Below the pieces are notes generated by a model that worked only from the letters and a program-made list of their open reading frames with translations, was not told the origin of the DNA and made no database searches. The position numbers and the translations under genes are program-made. Positions 23,750 through 32,577 of a DNA stretch of 34,427 bases are shown in pieces. Origin of the DNA: Flavobacterium sp. (lineage in GTDB: Bacteria > Bacteroidota > Bacteroidia > Flavobacteriales > Flavobacteriaceae); contig NZ_JAIXSL010000013.1 in the NCBI RefSeq assembly GCF_027484705.1, positions 1 through 34,427 of the forward strand, written 5' to 3'. Within the stretch, counting starts at the first letter, position 1, and every line of letters begins with the position of its first letter.

Positions 23750-25267
23750 ATGGAAGCCAAGTTGAAATTAGTATTTGCATTTTTCACAATTTCACTCGTA
23801 GCATTTTCCCAACAAACCAGAAAGGTTTTGTTTTTAGGAAATAGCTATACTTATGCCAACGATTTGCCGCAAATAGTATCGGCACTGGCTTCGAGTACTG
23901 GTGATGTTTTAATTTATGACAGCAATCTTATCGGAGGTTACAGTCTAGAAGACCATTTTGCAAGTACGGTTTCAAAAAATAAGATTTTGGCTGATGACTG
24001 GGACTATATTGTGTTACAGGAACAAAGCCAGCGCCCGGCATTTATAGTGCCATCAGGTTTTATGAACGGATTTTCTGATTTGAAAACCTACATTGACCAA
24101 AACAAACCTTGCGCTCAAATTACGTCCTTCATGACTTGGGGATATCAAAACGGTGACGCCCAAAACTGCGCAAGCAATCCGGTTGTTTGTTCTTATGCCG
24201 GGATGCAGGATCTTGTGAGCGATAGGTATATGAGCATGTCCAATTTATATGAATCGGAAGTCACTCCGGTGGGCGTGGTCTGGAAATACATTAAAGAGAA
24301 TTACCCAACCATCAATTTGTATCAGTCCGACGGGAGTCATCCATCGCTAGCGGGCTCTTATATTGCTGCCTGTTGTTTTTATACTTCAATATTCAGAAAA
24401 GATCCAACATTGATTTCAAACAATTACGGACTGAACGCTAGCACGGCACAAATCATTAGAAATGCTACTAAATCTATCGTGTTTGATGCAATGGCTGATT
24501 GGTATATTGGAAGATACTTGCCAAGTTCTAGTTTTAATTATGTTATTGGAACAGGTACAAATGAAATTATCATCAATAACAACATTCCAACCTACCGGGA
24601 TTCCTTAATCTGGGACTTTGGCGATGGTGCAACATCTACTGCCCTGCAACCTACCCATACTTATGTTGCTGACGGAAGTTATATTATCAAACTGACTTCA
24701 AACAAATGTTACCTGGGACAAAACATCACATCAATTTATGAACGAACGGTTAACTTTTGCTCTCATACCAATACCATCACTCCAAATTACTTATTTCTTT
24801 GCCCTAATATACCTGGCACCATTTCGACACAACCTGCCGAGAGTTACCAATGGTGTGATGATTTCGGAAATCCAATTGCAGGAGCCACCAATCAATCAAT
24901 AGAAGTGTTCACTGGATTATCCTATAGTGTTCTGACTACTATTAATGGCTGCACAGAAATGTCATCTCCAATAACCATTGATGGTTACGCAGGTATAGGA
25001 GAAAGCCCTTGCAATTTAGGGAATGATGATTTTCAAATACCACTTGAAATTGACATTTTTCCCAATCCTGCTGAGCATTTATTGAATTTCCAATCACTAG
25101 AAAAAATTAAAAATGTTTCCATTATTGATTTGTTAGGTCAAGAAGTCAGTGTTAATCGAGTTTCAGTAAACATAATCGATGTTTCAAATTTAGATCAAGG
25201 AATATACATTATCAAACTGATTAGTGAAAATGACAAAACTTTCTCAACCAAGTTTGTTAAACAATAA
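23750..25267 (+). CDS. Secreted SGNH hydrolase-like (DUF4886) protein with PKD and T9SS type A domains
   Basis: A signal peptide (about residues 1-20) leads into KVLFLGNSYTYAND, where Ser32 is the SGNH nucleophile. Asp194 and His197 in SDGSHPS complete the usual DxxH block, and GGYSLEDH and DYIVLQEQSQ match the DUF4886 pattern. Such proteins are thought to be carbohydrate or lipid esterases; this substrate is unknown. A PKD domain follows (about 275-330, IWDFGDGATSTALQPTHTY), then an Ig-like stretch with Cys pairs, then a type A sorting domain (FPNPAEHLLNF, VSIIDLLGQEV, QGIYIIKLI, KFVKQ). Three domains plus a sorting signal suggest a secreted enzyme with a spacer holding it off the surface. 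It overlaps the next start by one base. Confidence 0.85.
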   Translation: MEAKLKLVFAFFTISLVAFSQQTRKVLFLGNSYTYANDLPQIVSALASSTGDVLIYDSNLIGGYSLEDHFASTVSKNKILADDWDYIVLQEQSQRPAFIVPSGFMNGFSDLKTYIDQNKPCAQITSFMTWGYQNGDAQNCASNPVVCSYAGMQDLVSDRYMSMSNLYESEVTPVGVVWKYIKENYPTINLYQSDGSHPSLAGSYIAACCFYTSIFRKDPTLISNNYGLNASTAQIIRNATKSIVFDAMADWYIGRYLPSSSFNYVIGTGTNEIIINNNIPTYRDSLIWDFGDGATSTALQPTHTYVADGSYIIKLTSNKCYLGQNITSIYERTVNFCSHTNTITPNYLFLCPNIPGTISTQPAESYQWCDDFGNPIAGATNQSIEVFTGLSYSVLTTINGCTEMSSPITIDGYAGIGESPCNLGNDDFQIPLEIDIFPNPAEHLLNFQSLEKIKNVSIIDLLGQEVSVNRVSVNIIDVSNLDQGIYIIKLISENDKTFSTKFVKQ

Positions 25268-26313
25268 TGATTAAACAGAAGAACATATTAAGAAAACCTA
25301 TGATAAACACCATAAATTTAATTTTGATGTTAATAACATCGTTGTTTATTGGTATTAGTTGTTCAAAGGATAGCTCAGAACCTTCCTCTGGAATCATTCA
25401 AACCAATTTGATTAAAATTGAAGATGCTTTGAATCATTCCAATACTGATTTCGTCAATTTGGTAAACAGCACCAGAGGACGAGTAGGAACCATTGGTTCA
25501 GGGAGCAAAGTGGTTTGGAGCAAAAAAAACGACTTCCATTTAGGATTATTTGTTTCTGCAAATCACGCGTATGGAATTACTGCATGGTCTTCCTTAAATG
25601 AGGAGTTTATTGATATCACATCAGTTTACAATGGCATCTATCTAGGTTCACAAATGCCACAAACAAATGGCAACCCAAGTCTGACAAATGAACTCGTTGC
25701 CAATTTTGGACTTTATCATCCACAAATTCCAGCAAGTGCAACCAACACTACAATACTTCCAGAAAATGATTTCTATCTAGGCATAATGGATAATCAAAGA
25801 ATCATAAACAACGGCTTTGGTCATTATCCCAATTTTGTTCAAACTTCAATTCCTTTCGAAATATTTGATCCCAATAATAGGACGCTATCGAACCAAACTT
25901 GGTCAATCCCAAATAGTGATGACATTGTAATTGCCATGGGCTATCCCCAAGATAAAGCCACCTATCCGAATGGCGCTGTTGCAACTGGTAAAGTCTATTC
26001 TAATGCAGAAGCTGAAAATATTATTCATTTATTAAATATAAGTAATGACATTGAAGGTGGTATTCCTTACAATCCACAAGTTGAATTTTTAGCCAATATT
26101 GATGCCGTTACAGGAATGAGTGGTGGAGGTGTTTTTAATACTGACGGGCAGTTAGTTGGTATTATGGTCAGAGCTACAGAGCTGAACGGCGAACCTATTT
26201 TACGAGTGATACGAATGAGTTATATCGTTCAAAAACTAAATGACTTTTATAATACGCTACCTATATCCGATAAAAACAAACTACAACCATTTATTAGAGG
26301 TGAATTGAACTAA
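25267..26313 (+). CDS. Lipid-anchored trypsin-like serine protease
   Basis: The ATG at 25267 shares a base with the previous stop (TAATG). An ATG at 25300 would also retain the lipobox but lose the positively charged N-terminus. Lipobox IGISC places the lipidated Cys at residue 32, followed by SKDSSEPSS. The core reads RVGTIGSGS, FVSANHAYG with His100, ENDFYLGIMD with Asp168 and AVTGMSGGGVFNTDGQLVGIM with Ser285. The order His, Asp, Ser, the GxSGG box and the following GxLVGI are those of chymotrypsin/trypsin-fold proteases. I did not identify the family beyond the fold. It sits in the T9SS cargo operon as a lipoprotein with no sorting domain, so it could act on neighbouring surface proteins; this is inference. 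Confidence 0.8.
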   Translation: MIKQKNILRKPMINTINLILMLITSLFIGISCSKDSSEPSSGIIQTNLIKIEDALNHSNTDFVNLVNSTRGRVGTIGSGSKVVWSKKNDFHLGLFVSANHAYGITAWSSLNEEFIDITSVYNGIYLGSQMPQTNGNPSLTNELVANFGLYHPQIPASATNTTILPENDFYLGIMDNQRIINNGFGHYPNFVQTSIPFEIFDPNNRTLSNQTWSIPNSDDIVIAMGYPQDKATYPNGAVATGKVYSNAEAENIIHLLNISNDIEGGIPYNPQVEFLANIDAVTGMSGGGVFNTDGQLVGIMVRATELNGEPILRVIRMSYIVQKLNDFYNTLPISDKNKLQPFIRGELN

Positions 26314-26377
26314 AAAAAACTAACAAAACGGCTACTTCAAAATTCATCAAACAATAAATTTAAACACAATAATAAAA

Positions 26378-26926
26378 ATGAAAAAGTCAATTTTAAATTC
26401 TGGAATTATTTTACTAACGACCTTATTATCGGTATCATGCAGTAGTGATAGTAATGATAGCAGCCCAACTCCATCACCTTCAACTCAGAATAGTTGGAAA
26501 ATGAATGAATATAATTTCTCGAGAAGAGTATCTACCCAAACCTCGACGACTTATACTAATGGTAAACCTTTTACTCAGGTTATTGTTGATTCTAACATCA
26601 CCAATAACAATAATAATTTCAAGGCGTGTAGCCTAGATTTTTGGTTTAATACTAGTTTGGTTGGCACTTACACCGCAAAATCAAAAAATACTTTAGTGAA
26701 CTATGATGAGTTAAACTACATGAACATTAGTTGTACGGTTACTGATGCGGCAGGAAAAGGAGCCATCTATGAATCTATCGACTCTAATACTACAGTTTCT
26801 ATCACGAAAGCTGATGGCAAATTTATTATGAATGCTCCTGACGGAATAACCTTGACCAAAGTATTTGATGACGGGTTGGAAAATGCTCCAACCACGATGA
26901 CTTTCAAATGTGAAAAAGTAAGGTAA
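26378..26926 (+). CDS. Small lipoprotein with a Ser/Pro-rich linker, family not recognised
   Basis: The signal peptide ends LLSVSC (Cys21). The next ~18 residues (SSDSNDSSPTPSPSTQ) are a Ser/Asp/Pro linker that would hold the domain away from the membrane. The rest is a compact beta-rich domain of about 140 residues (WKMNEYNFSRR, FTQVIVDSNIT, CSLDFWF, GTYTAKSK, MNISCTVTD) with three Cys after the lipid Cys. Acidic residues after the Cys suggest export to the cell surface. No family or catalytic motif is recognised. It lies 64 bases after the protease gene and 38 before the CHU_C protein gene, within the same probable operon. Confidence 0.75.
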   Translation: MKKSILNSGIILLTTLLSVSCSSDSNDSSPTPSPSTQNSWKMNEYNFSRRVSTQTSTTYTNGKPFTQVIVDSNITNNNNNFKACSLDFWFNTSLVGTYTAKSKNTLVNYDELNYMNISCTVTDAAGKGAIYESIDSNTTVSITKADGKFIMNAPDGITLTKVFDDGLENAPTTMTFKCEKVR

Positions 26927-26964
26927 TTTATGGCGTCATAAATCTTCAAAACAAAGAAACTACA

Positions 26965-29562
26965 ATGCGATCACTTTACTTTATAGTGGTTTTAGTCCTA
27001 TATTCCTTTACGTGTTATGCACAAAAGGAAAACAATGTTTGGTACTTTGGCGATAAAGCTGGTCTAGATTTCAATAGTGGCACCCCTGTAAACTTAAGTG
27101 ATGGGAAAATATTTACTGTTGAAGGCTGTGCCACCATAAGCAATGCTTCTGGACAATTGTTATTTTATACTAACGGCGTTAAAGTATGGAACAGAAATCA
27201 TCAGGTAATGGCTAATGGGGCTGGTCTTCACGGTCACGTTTCAAGTACACAATCAGCAATTATAGTCCCTAAACCCAACTCCAATACAATCTACTATATA
27301 TTTACAACGGCACAGCTAGCAGAACCTAACGGGCTTCAATATAGTGAAATTGATATCTCTTTAAATGGTGGGCTCGGAGATGTAACTGCAAATAAAAATA
27401 TCCCACTTTACACTCCTACATGTGAAAAACTAAGCGCCGTCAAAGATTACACTAATAATACCTACTGGGTAATCACCCACGGTTTCGGAAATAATACATT
27501 TGCAGCATTCAAAATTGATGATAGCGGTGTAAATATAATTCCTGTTATTAGTAACACGGGGTCTTTTGTTGGTGTAAGAACTGAGGATTCTATTGGATCC
27601 CTAAAGTTTTCCCCAAATGGCTCAAAATTAGCATGTGCCAATAAGTATCTTGTTGGTTTAGAGTTATTTGATTTCAATATTCAAACAGGTTTAGTTAGTA
27701 ATCCAATAAGTATAACCCGTTCCAATTCAGGCCGACGTTTCTATAGCATTGAATTTTCCGCATCAGGAGATATACTTTATGCCGCAAAAGGGAATAAAAT
27801 ATACCAATACAACTTACTATCTAGTAATATCTTTGCTAGCGAAGTGCTAATTAACAGATTTAGAACAGAAGAGATTGGCGCGATTCAAATGGCTTCAAAT
27901 TGCAAAATCTATGTTGCAAATTTTTCAGCAACATCGGGAAACAGATCTTTATATGTCATTAATAATCCTGATATTTTAGGGGTTAATTGCGACCTTCAGT
28001 CAAGCAATGTTCCACTGTCAGGTCGATGCTGGCTTGGCCTGCCGCAATTTGTTCAAAACTTAAATTGTAAATCCAGAGCAATTACCAACGACGATATCTG
28101 CATAGGAGGTAGCGCAACCTTTGCTTTAGGTGGCAATGACAGTGTCTTATCAGCCTTCTGGCGCTTCGGCGATGGTGCTACCTCGAATAGTATTACTGGA
28201 ATTCACCAATACCAAGTAGCAGGCACTTATGTTGTTTCTGCAGACTTTACAACGCAAACCGGCAATTTTACGATTAGCAAACAGATAGTAGTTCCTGCAA
28301 ATCCCGTGGCGCATTCCGTTGCAGATATTACTATGTGTGGCGTATCGAATGCCACTTACAATTTAAGCCAACTCAACACTACAGTTTTAGGCAATCAGTC
28401 TAACGGAATTTATGGCATATCTTATTTTGCGTCGATGGCTGACGCCGCGAGTCACAATAACATTTTAACACCAATTCAAGCCTATTCAACCGGAGCCACC
28501 ACACTTTATGCAAAAGTCTATCGATTATCGAATTTCAATTGTTATGACATTACCAGTTTCAAGATTTATGTATTGGACTATCCTGTTTTAAATCCAATTG
28601 CTGAATATAAAATCTGCGATGATGGTTTGGTAAACGATGGTATAGCAACGTTCGATCTGAGCACCAAAACTGCAGAATTTCTCAACGGACAATCGGCCAA
28701 TGATTTCAAAGTAAGTTACCACTTGAGCAATGATGATGCACAAAACAATAGCAATCCGATACTTTTACCGCTGAACAACACTACCAATCCGCAAATCATA
28801 TATGCCAGAATTGCGGCACTACCGACCGAGCAATGTTTTCGAATCACATCATTTCCTTTGGTGGTAAAACCAGGTCCAGACTTCGATATCAAACCGGAGT
28901 ATGCTTTATGTGAAGGAAATGGCAATTACATCCGTGTTAGTATATCGGGTAATTTCAATCGATATCTGTGGTCAACAGGAAGTAGGGCCTCTTGGACTGA
29001 AATAGCAGTAGCAGGAAACTTTTGGGTAACAGTCACCAAAAATCAAAATAGCCTTAGATGTTCTCGAACTAAAAACTTTAAGGTGGTTTTATCCAATAAG
29101 GCCACCATAAGAAAAATTATAGTTCAAGATTGGACTGACAAACAAAATAGTATTCAGGTGCTTATTGATGCGAATAGTTTAGGGGATTATGAATATTCTA
29201 TCGACGGTATACATTATCAGGATTCCAATTTGTTCGAGGGATTACTACCGAAAGAATACAGCATTTTTGTAAGAGATAAAAATGGCTGTGGGATCACTAC
29301 TGATGAAATATTCCTGTTGATGTATCCCAAATTTTTTACTCCTAATGGCGATGGGTATAATGATTACTGGAACATCCGGTTTTCTGAAACAGAACCCAAT
29401 CTGGTCATTAAAATATTTGATCGCTACGGAAAACTATTGAGTAATACTAAAACATGGGACGGAACTTTTGAAGGCAAACCGCTTCCATCAGATGACTACT
29501 GGTTTATCGTTACTCGGGAAAACGGAAAAGAATACAAAGGACATTTTGCTTTGAAAAGGTAA
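26965..29562 (+). CDS. Large secreted protein with a PKD domain and CHU_C (type B) T9SS sorting domain
   Basis: A signal peptide (MRSLYFIVVLVLYSFTCYAQ) precedes a ~350-residue propeller-like N-terminal region (NVWYFGDKAGLDFNSGTPV, GQLLFYTNGVKVWNR, ATSGNRSLYVI). This opening is common in large flavobacterial T9SS type B proteins. A PKD domain follows (about 390-440, FWRFGDGATS), then immunoglobulin-like or Cys-rich repeats (CDDGLVNDG, CEGNGNYIRVSISG). The end is the CHU_C domain: FFTPNGDGYNDYW, IFDRYGKLL, WDGTFEGKPLPSDDYWFI and GHFALKR. Type B signals often mark large adhesins such as SprB and need different accessory factors from type A. It is the only type B cargo here among type A ones. Confidence 0.88.
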   Translation: MRSLYFIVVLVLYSFTCYAQKENNVWYFGDKAGLDFNSGTPVNLSDGKIFTVEGCATISNASGQLLFYTNGVKVWNRNHQVMANGAGLHGHVSSTQSAIIVPKPNSNTIYYIFTTAQLAEPNGLQYSEIDISLNGGLGDVTANKNIPLYTPTCEKLSAVKDYTNNTYWVITHGFGNNTFAAFKIDDSGVNIIPVISNTGSFVGVRTEDSIGSLKFSPNGSKLACANKYLVGLELFDFNIQTGLVSNPISITRSNSGRRFYSIEFSASGDILYAAKGNKIYQYNLLSSNIFASEVLINRFRTEEIGAIQMASNCKIYVANFSATSGNRSLYVINNPDILGVNCDLQSSNVPLSGRCWLGLPQFVQNLNCKSRAITNDDICIGGSATFALGGNDSVLSAFWRFGDGATSNSITGIHQYQVAGTYVVSADFTTQTGNFTISKQIVVPANPVAHSVADITMCGVSNATYNLSQLNTTVLGNQSNGIYGISYFASMADAASHNNILTPIQAYSTGATTLYAKVYRLSNFNCYDITSFKIYVLDYPVLNPIAEYKICDDGLVNDGIATFDLSTKTAEFLNGQSANDFKVSYHLSNDDAQNNSNPILLPLNNTTNPQIIYARIAALPTEQCFRITSFPLVVKPGPDFDIKPEYALCEGNGNYIRVSISGNFNRYLWSTGSRASWTEIAVAGNFWVTVTKNQNSLRCSRTKNFKVVLSNKATIRKIIVQDWTDKQNSIQVLIDANSLGDYEYSIDGIHYQDSNLFEGLLPKEYSIFVRDKNGCGITTDEIFLLMYPKFFTPNGDGYNDYWNIRFSETEPNLVIKIFDRYGKLLSNTKTWDGTFEGKPLPSDDYWFIVTRENGKEYKGHFALKR

Positions 29563-29598
29563 AAATTGACTTTAATACAACCACAATCAACCTTAACT

Positions 29599-31785
29599 AT
29601 GAAAACAAAAAACTACATTTTTTTATTACTTTTTCTAATGCCATTTCTAATTATTGGGCAAAAAAGAGTAGCTGAGGAAATTAATAACTTCAAAGCGATC
29701 CATTCAAAATTTGAAAGATTTTCAGTTTTAGAAGAAAATGCAAATGGTGCAACCTCTGAAAGCATAAAAGCGGTCAAAGAAGCTACTTTTGCGACCATCA
29801 ATCTCAATGAAATACAAAGAATTCAGGACAATAAATACCAGACCATTGAGATTCAAATTCCTTATAAAGGCGCATTGATAGCCATTGAATTATACAAAGT
29901 AGAACCATTTGCAACTGGCTTTAATGTCAATACAGATCAGGAAAAAAAATGCAGCTATTCCAAAGGAGTTTATTATCGGGGTATCGTTAAGGGAAATGAT
30001 GATTCTATTGCCGCCTTCAATTTTTTCAACAACGAAATGAATGGTATCGTTTCTTCTGCTGCATTAGGAAATTTGAACATCGGGAAGCTGGTAAAAAAAA
30101 CCAATCAAAAGCAATACATTATTTATGCTGACAATAATTTGTTGATTGATACGAACTTTACCTGCCAAACACCTGAAACTACAAGTGAAACCAACAGAAC
30201 GCAAAACCGACCACAAAGCGCTAACATTCAAAAAACTGTAACCGTATATTTAGAAGTTGGATATCAAGCCTATGAAGCCAATGGAAGTGATATGACTGCT
30301 ACTTTAAATTGGATTACTTCCATTTTTAATAATGTTCAAACATTATATAACAATGATGGAATTTCTATTGCTTTGAAAACGATTTTTGTTTGGACAGTAG
30401 ACGACTATTATAAGATTTCCAGCAATTATATCGTTCCAGCTATTACGAACATACGCCCTTCATTTGATGGCGATGTAGCATTTATTGCCGATATTGATCC
30501 GGAGGGATTGGGAGGGCAAGCTTTTGGTATTGGCGAACTTTGCGGTCAGGGCAATGTTGCCTATGGCGATATTCATTTAGATTTTGATTCCGTTCCGAAT
30601 TATTCGGTATCTGTCAATATTACAGCTCATGAGCTGGGGCATCTTTTGGGATCTCACCACACCCACGCTTGTGTTTGGAATGGTAACAATACCGCAATTG
30701 ACGGCTGTGCAACAGCCTATGGAGGCTGTACAACACCCGTTACTTCGCCTGATTTTCAGGGTACCATTATGAGTTATTGCTTTTCAAACCTGCTTTTTTT
30801 AGGTTTTGGTGAACAACCAGCAAGCGCCATCATTCAACATATCAATAATTCCGACTGCCTGAGCAATGATGGCAACGAAAACTGTATGAATACTATTGGA
30901 ACAATAGAAGCGCTCGAGGTCACTCAAAATTCCGCTACAATTGCCTGGACAGATAGCAATATAATCAATACACAATGGGATTTTTCAATAGTTCCTTTTG
31001 GTAATGCCCCGATTTTTATGACAACAACTTTGAGTTCGAACACGATTGAGAACCTAACGCCAAACACCTACTACGAAGTTGTTGTAAGAGGAACTTGCGA
31101 CAACGCTCTTGAGTATCCAAAACACAGCAGAATTTTTGCCACACAAGGGGATAATTGTAACGGTATTCAGATTTTCGATACCGGTGGACCAACGGGCCCA
31201 TATGCTTCAAATGTACACATCATCAGAACCATTGTGCCAACAATTCCAGACAAAAAAATTAAAATTACTTTTAATAATGTGAATCTGATGCCTTTTGCCG
31301 ATCAGATTTATATTTACGATGGTTTGGATAACAATGGACCATTGATCAACCGATTGTATGGTGGGTACCCATTTCGGGGCAGTGCCCAAAACAATTCAGC
31401 AACACCAGCTACAATACAATCACAACATCCCTCAGGAGCTTTAACCTTAGAATTTTTCTCGCGGCCTGCCCCATTTAACACGACTGTTTATAATGGATGG
31501 ACTGCCACTGTAAGTTGTCTAAACATTCTTGGCAACGAAGAATTTGGTGATGGTTTTATCGATTATACTTTTGGCCCTAATCCGGTGAAAGATATTTTAA
31601 AAATAAAATCAAAAGATCTTATAAAAGAAGTTAAAGTCTATGATATCGATGGGAAACTACTCCTAACAAAAGAAGCCTCTAAAACCGAGGTTGATATTGA
31701 TTTCTCCACCTACAAAAACGGTACTTACCTGGCCAAATTGTTTTATGAAAAGGCTTCGGCATCCTTTAAAATCATTAAAGACTAG
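29599..31785 (+). CDS. Secreted reprolysin-like zinc metalloprotease with a T9SS type A sorting domain
   Basis: ATG 29599 gives a signal peptide (ending LIIGQ); the TTG at 29566 adds a non-signal leader. Residues about 20-200 look like a propeptide. The catalytic domain has HELGHLLGSHH from residue 344, the HExxHxxGxxH zinc motif of metzincins, and the Met-turn TIMSYC near 390. Cys-rich loops (CVWNGN, GCATAYGGC) follow, as in M12B/reprolysin-like peptidases. A fibronectin III-like domain (ATIAWTDS to YEVVVRGTC), a CUB-like domain (about 530-640, IYIYDGLDNNGPLINRLYGG) and a type A sorting domain (FGPNPVKDILKI, VKVYDIDGKLL, NGTYLAKLF, FKIIKD) complete it. It is the last gene of the operon, with a 36-base gap before it. 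Confidence 0.92.
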   Translation: MKTKNYIFLLLFLMPFLIIGQKRVAEEINNFKAIHSKFERFSVLEENANGATSESIKAVKEATFATINLNEIQRIQDNKYQTIEIQIPYKGALIAIELYKVEPFATGFNVNTDQEKKCSYSKGVYYRGIVKGNDDSIAAFNFFNNEMNGIVSSAALGNLNIGKLVKKTNQKQYIIYADNNLLIDTNFTCQTPETTSETNRTQNRPQSANIQKTVTVYLEVGYQAYEANGSDMTATLNWITSIFNNVQTLYNNDGISIALKTIFVWTVDDYYKISSNYIVPAITNIRPSFDGDVAFIADIDPEGLGGQAFGIGELCGQGNVAYGDIHLDFDSVPNYSVSVNITAHELGHLLGSHHTHACVWNGNNTAIDGCATAYGGCTTPVTSPDFQGTIMSYCFSNLLFLGFGEQPASAIIQHINNSDCLSNDGNENCMNTIGTIEALEVTQNSATIAWTDSNIINTQWDFSIVPFGNAPIFMTTTLSSNTIENLTPNTYYEVVVRGTCDNALEYPKHSRIFATQGDNCNGIQIFDTGGPTGPYASNVHIIRTIVPTIPDKKIKITFNNVNLMPFADQIYIYDGLDNNGPLINRLYGGYPFRGSAQNNSATPATIQSQHPSGALTLEFFSRPAPFNTTVYNGWTATVSCLNILGNEEFGDGFIDYTFGPNPVKDILKIKSKDLIKEVKVYDIDGKLLLTKEASKTEVDIDFSTYKNGTYLAKLFYEKASASFKIIKD

Positions 31786-31826
31786 TTTCTAGGTTTAACC
31801 TTAAATAATCTACTTAAAAAAATAGG

Positions 31827-31931
31827 ATGGCTAATATGACACCAAACATAGATTTTGAATTTAGAAAAGTATCGGGTATTTGCCTGCTTTTAGGCTCCAT
31901 GCTAGCCACTGCAACAATCGTTTTGCACTAA
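31827..31931 (+). pseudogene. Remnant of a small-membrane-protein gene, N-terminal end only
   Basis: A 34-residue frame starts at ATG 31827: MANMTPNIDFEFRKVSGI, then CLLLGSMLATATIVLH, stopping at 31929. EFRKVSGICLLLGSMLATATIVLH looks like the first membrane helix of flavobacterial DUF4386-type multi-span proteins, which continue past LHP with several more helices. Here the frame ends exactly there, and no continuation is seen in the next 150 bases. It may instead be a genuine small protein. It lies 41 bases after the metalloprotease stop. Confidence 0.4.
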
Positions 31932-32038
31932 TTAAAGTCAAGAAAGAACGAATGGAAATATAATGTATTGATGTTAAACTACATGATAGAAAAACCTGCT
32001 GAGGGTTACGAACGATTTTGGATTTAAAAAAACTAATC

Positions 32039-32073
32039 AAACCATTAAGGAGGAAGATTGTTTTTAATGGTTT
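32039..32073 (+). terminator. Hairpin upstream of the DoxX gene, possible terminator of the preceding transcript
   Basis: AAACCATTAA (32039-32048) pairs perfectly with TTAATGGTTT (32064-32073) around a 15-base loop, and TT follows at once. The stem is AT-rich and the loop long, so termination would be weak. It could equally regulate the gene at 32097. No other gene is seen between 31932 and 32096. Confidence 0.4.
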
Positions 32074-32096
32074 TTATCGGTATAAATTAAAGGTAT

Positions 32097-32513
32097 ATGA
32101 AAACTAAACAGTTATCCATCCAATTCATGAGCCATTATCTGCAAAATATGATTTTACGCATGGCTATAGGCATCATTTTTCTTTCCCATAGCTTGCATGG
32201 CATTTTTACAAAAAATGATGTCAATGATTTTGGGAATTTATTTTTAAATCAGATTGGTTTTGCGCCATTTGGAGTTTTGCTTGCCTGGATGGTAGTTATC
32301 ATTCAGATAGTAAGTGCTGTGCTACTTTTGTTTAACCGGTTCATAAGACTAGTTTGTATTTTCAATATTGCAATACTCATGATGGGCATCATACTCGTTC
32401 ATTACCAAGAAGGTTGGTTTGTAGTAGGAGCCGGAAGAAATGGGATGGAGTATAGTTTTCTGATAATTAGTGTTTTATTATTTTTATTGTTTGGTGACTT
32501 GAAGGAAAATTAA
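32097..32513 (+). CDS. DoxX-family integral membrane protein
   Basis: The 138-residue protein has four hydrophobic segments (about residues 18-35, 56-78, 83-100 and 116-132). GWFVVGAGRNGMEYSFLI near the C-terminus is the hallmark of DoxX proteins. Family members include the membrane subunit of archaeal thiosulfate:quinone oxidoreductase and bacterial MauE/DoxX-like redox proteins. Isolated members such as this one have no assigned substrate. It converges with the AraC/GyrI-like regulator gene (32578-33480), and DoxX genes often sit beside transcriptional regulators. No strong promoter is seen upstream. A weak terminator follows its stop. Confidence 0.88.
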   Translation: MKTKQLSIQFMSHYLQNMILRMAIGIIFLSHSLHGIFTKNDVNDFGNLFLNQIGFAPFGVLLAWMVVIIQIVSAVLLLFNRFIRLVCIFNIAILMMGIILVHYQEGWFVVGAGRNGMEYSFLIISVLLFLLFGDLKEN

Positions 32514-32545
32514 AGCATTAATTTTTTAATAGGTTTGCTGAAGGC

Positions 32546-32575
32546 CTGCTGTTATTGGCAGTTTTTCTTCTTTTT
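32546..32575 (+). terminator. Weak terminator after the DoxX gene
   Basis: CTGCTG (32546-32551) pairs with TGGCAG (32556-32561), with two G-T pairs, around TTAT and is followed by TTTTTCTTCTTTTTA. It ends just before the convergent gene at 32578. Confidence 0.45.
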
Positions 32576-32577
32576 AT

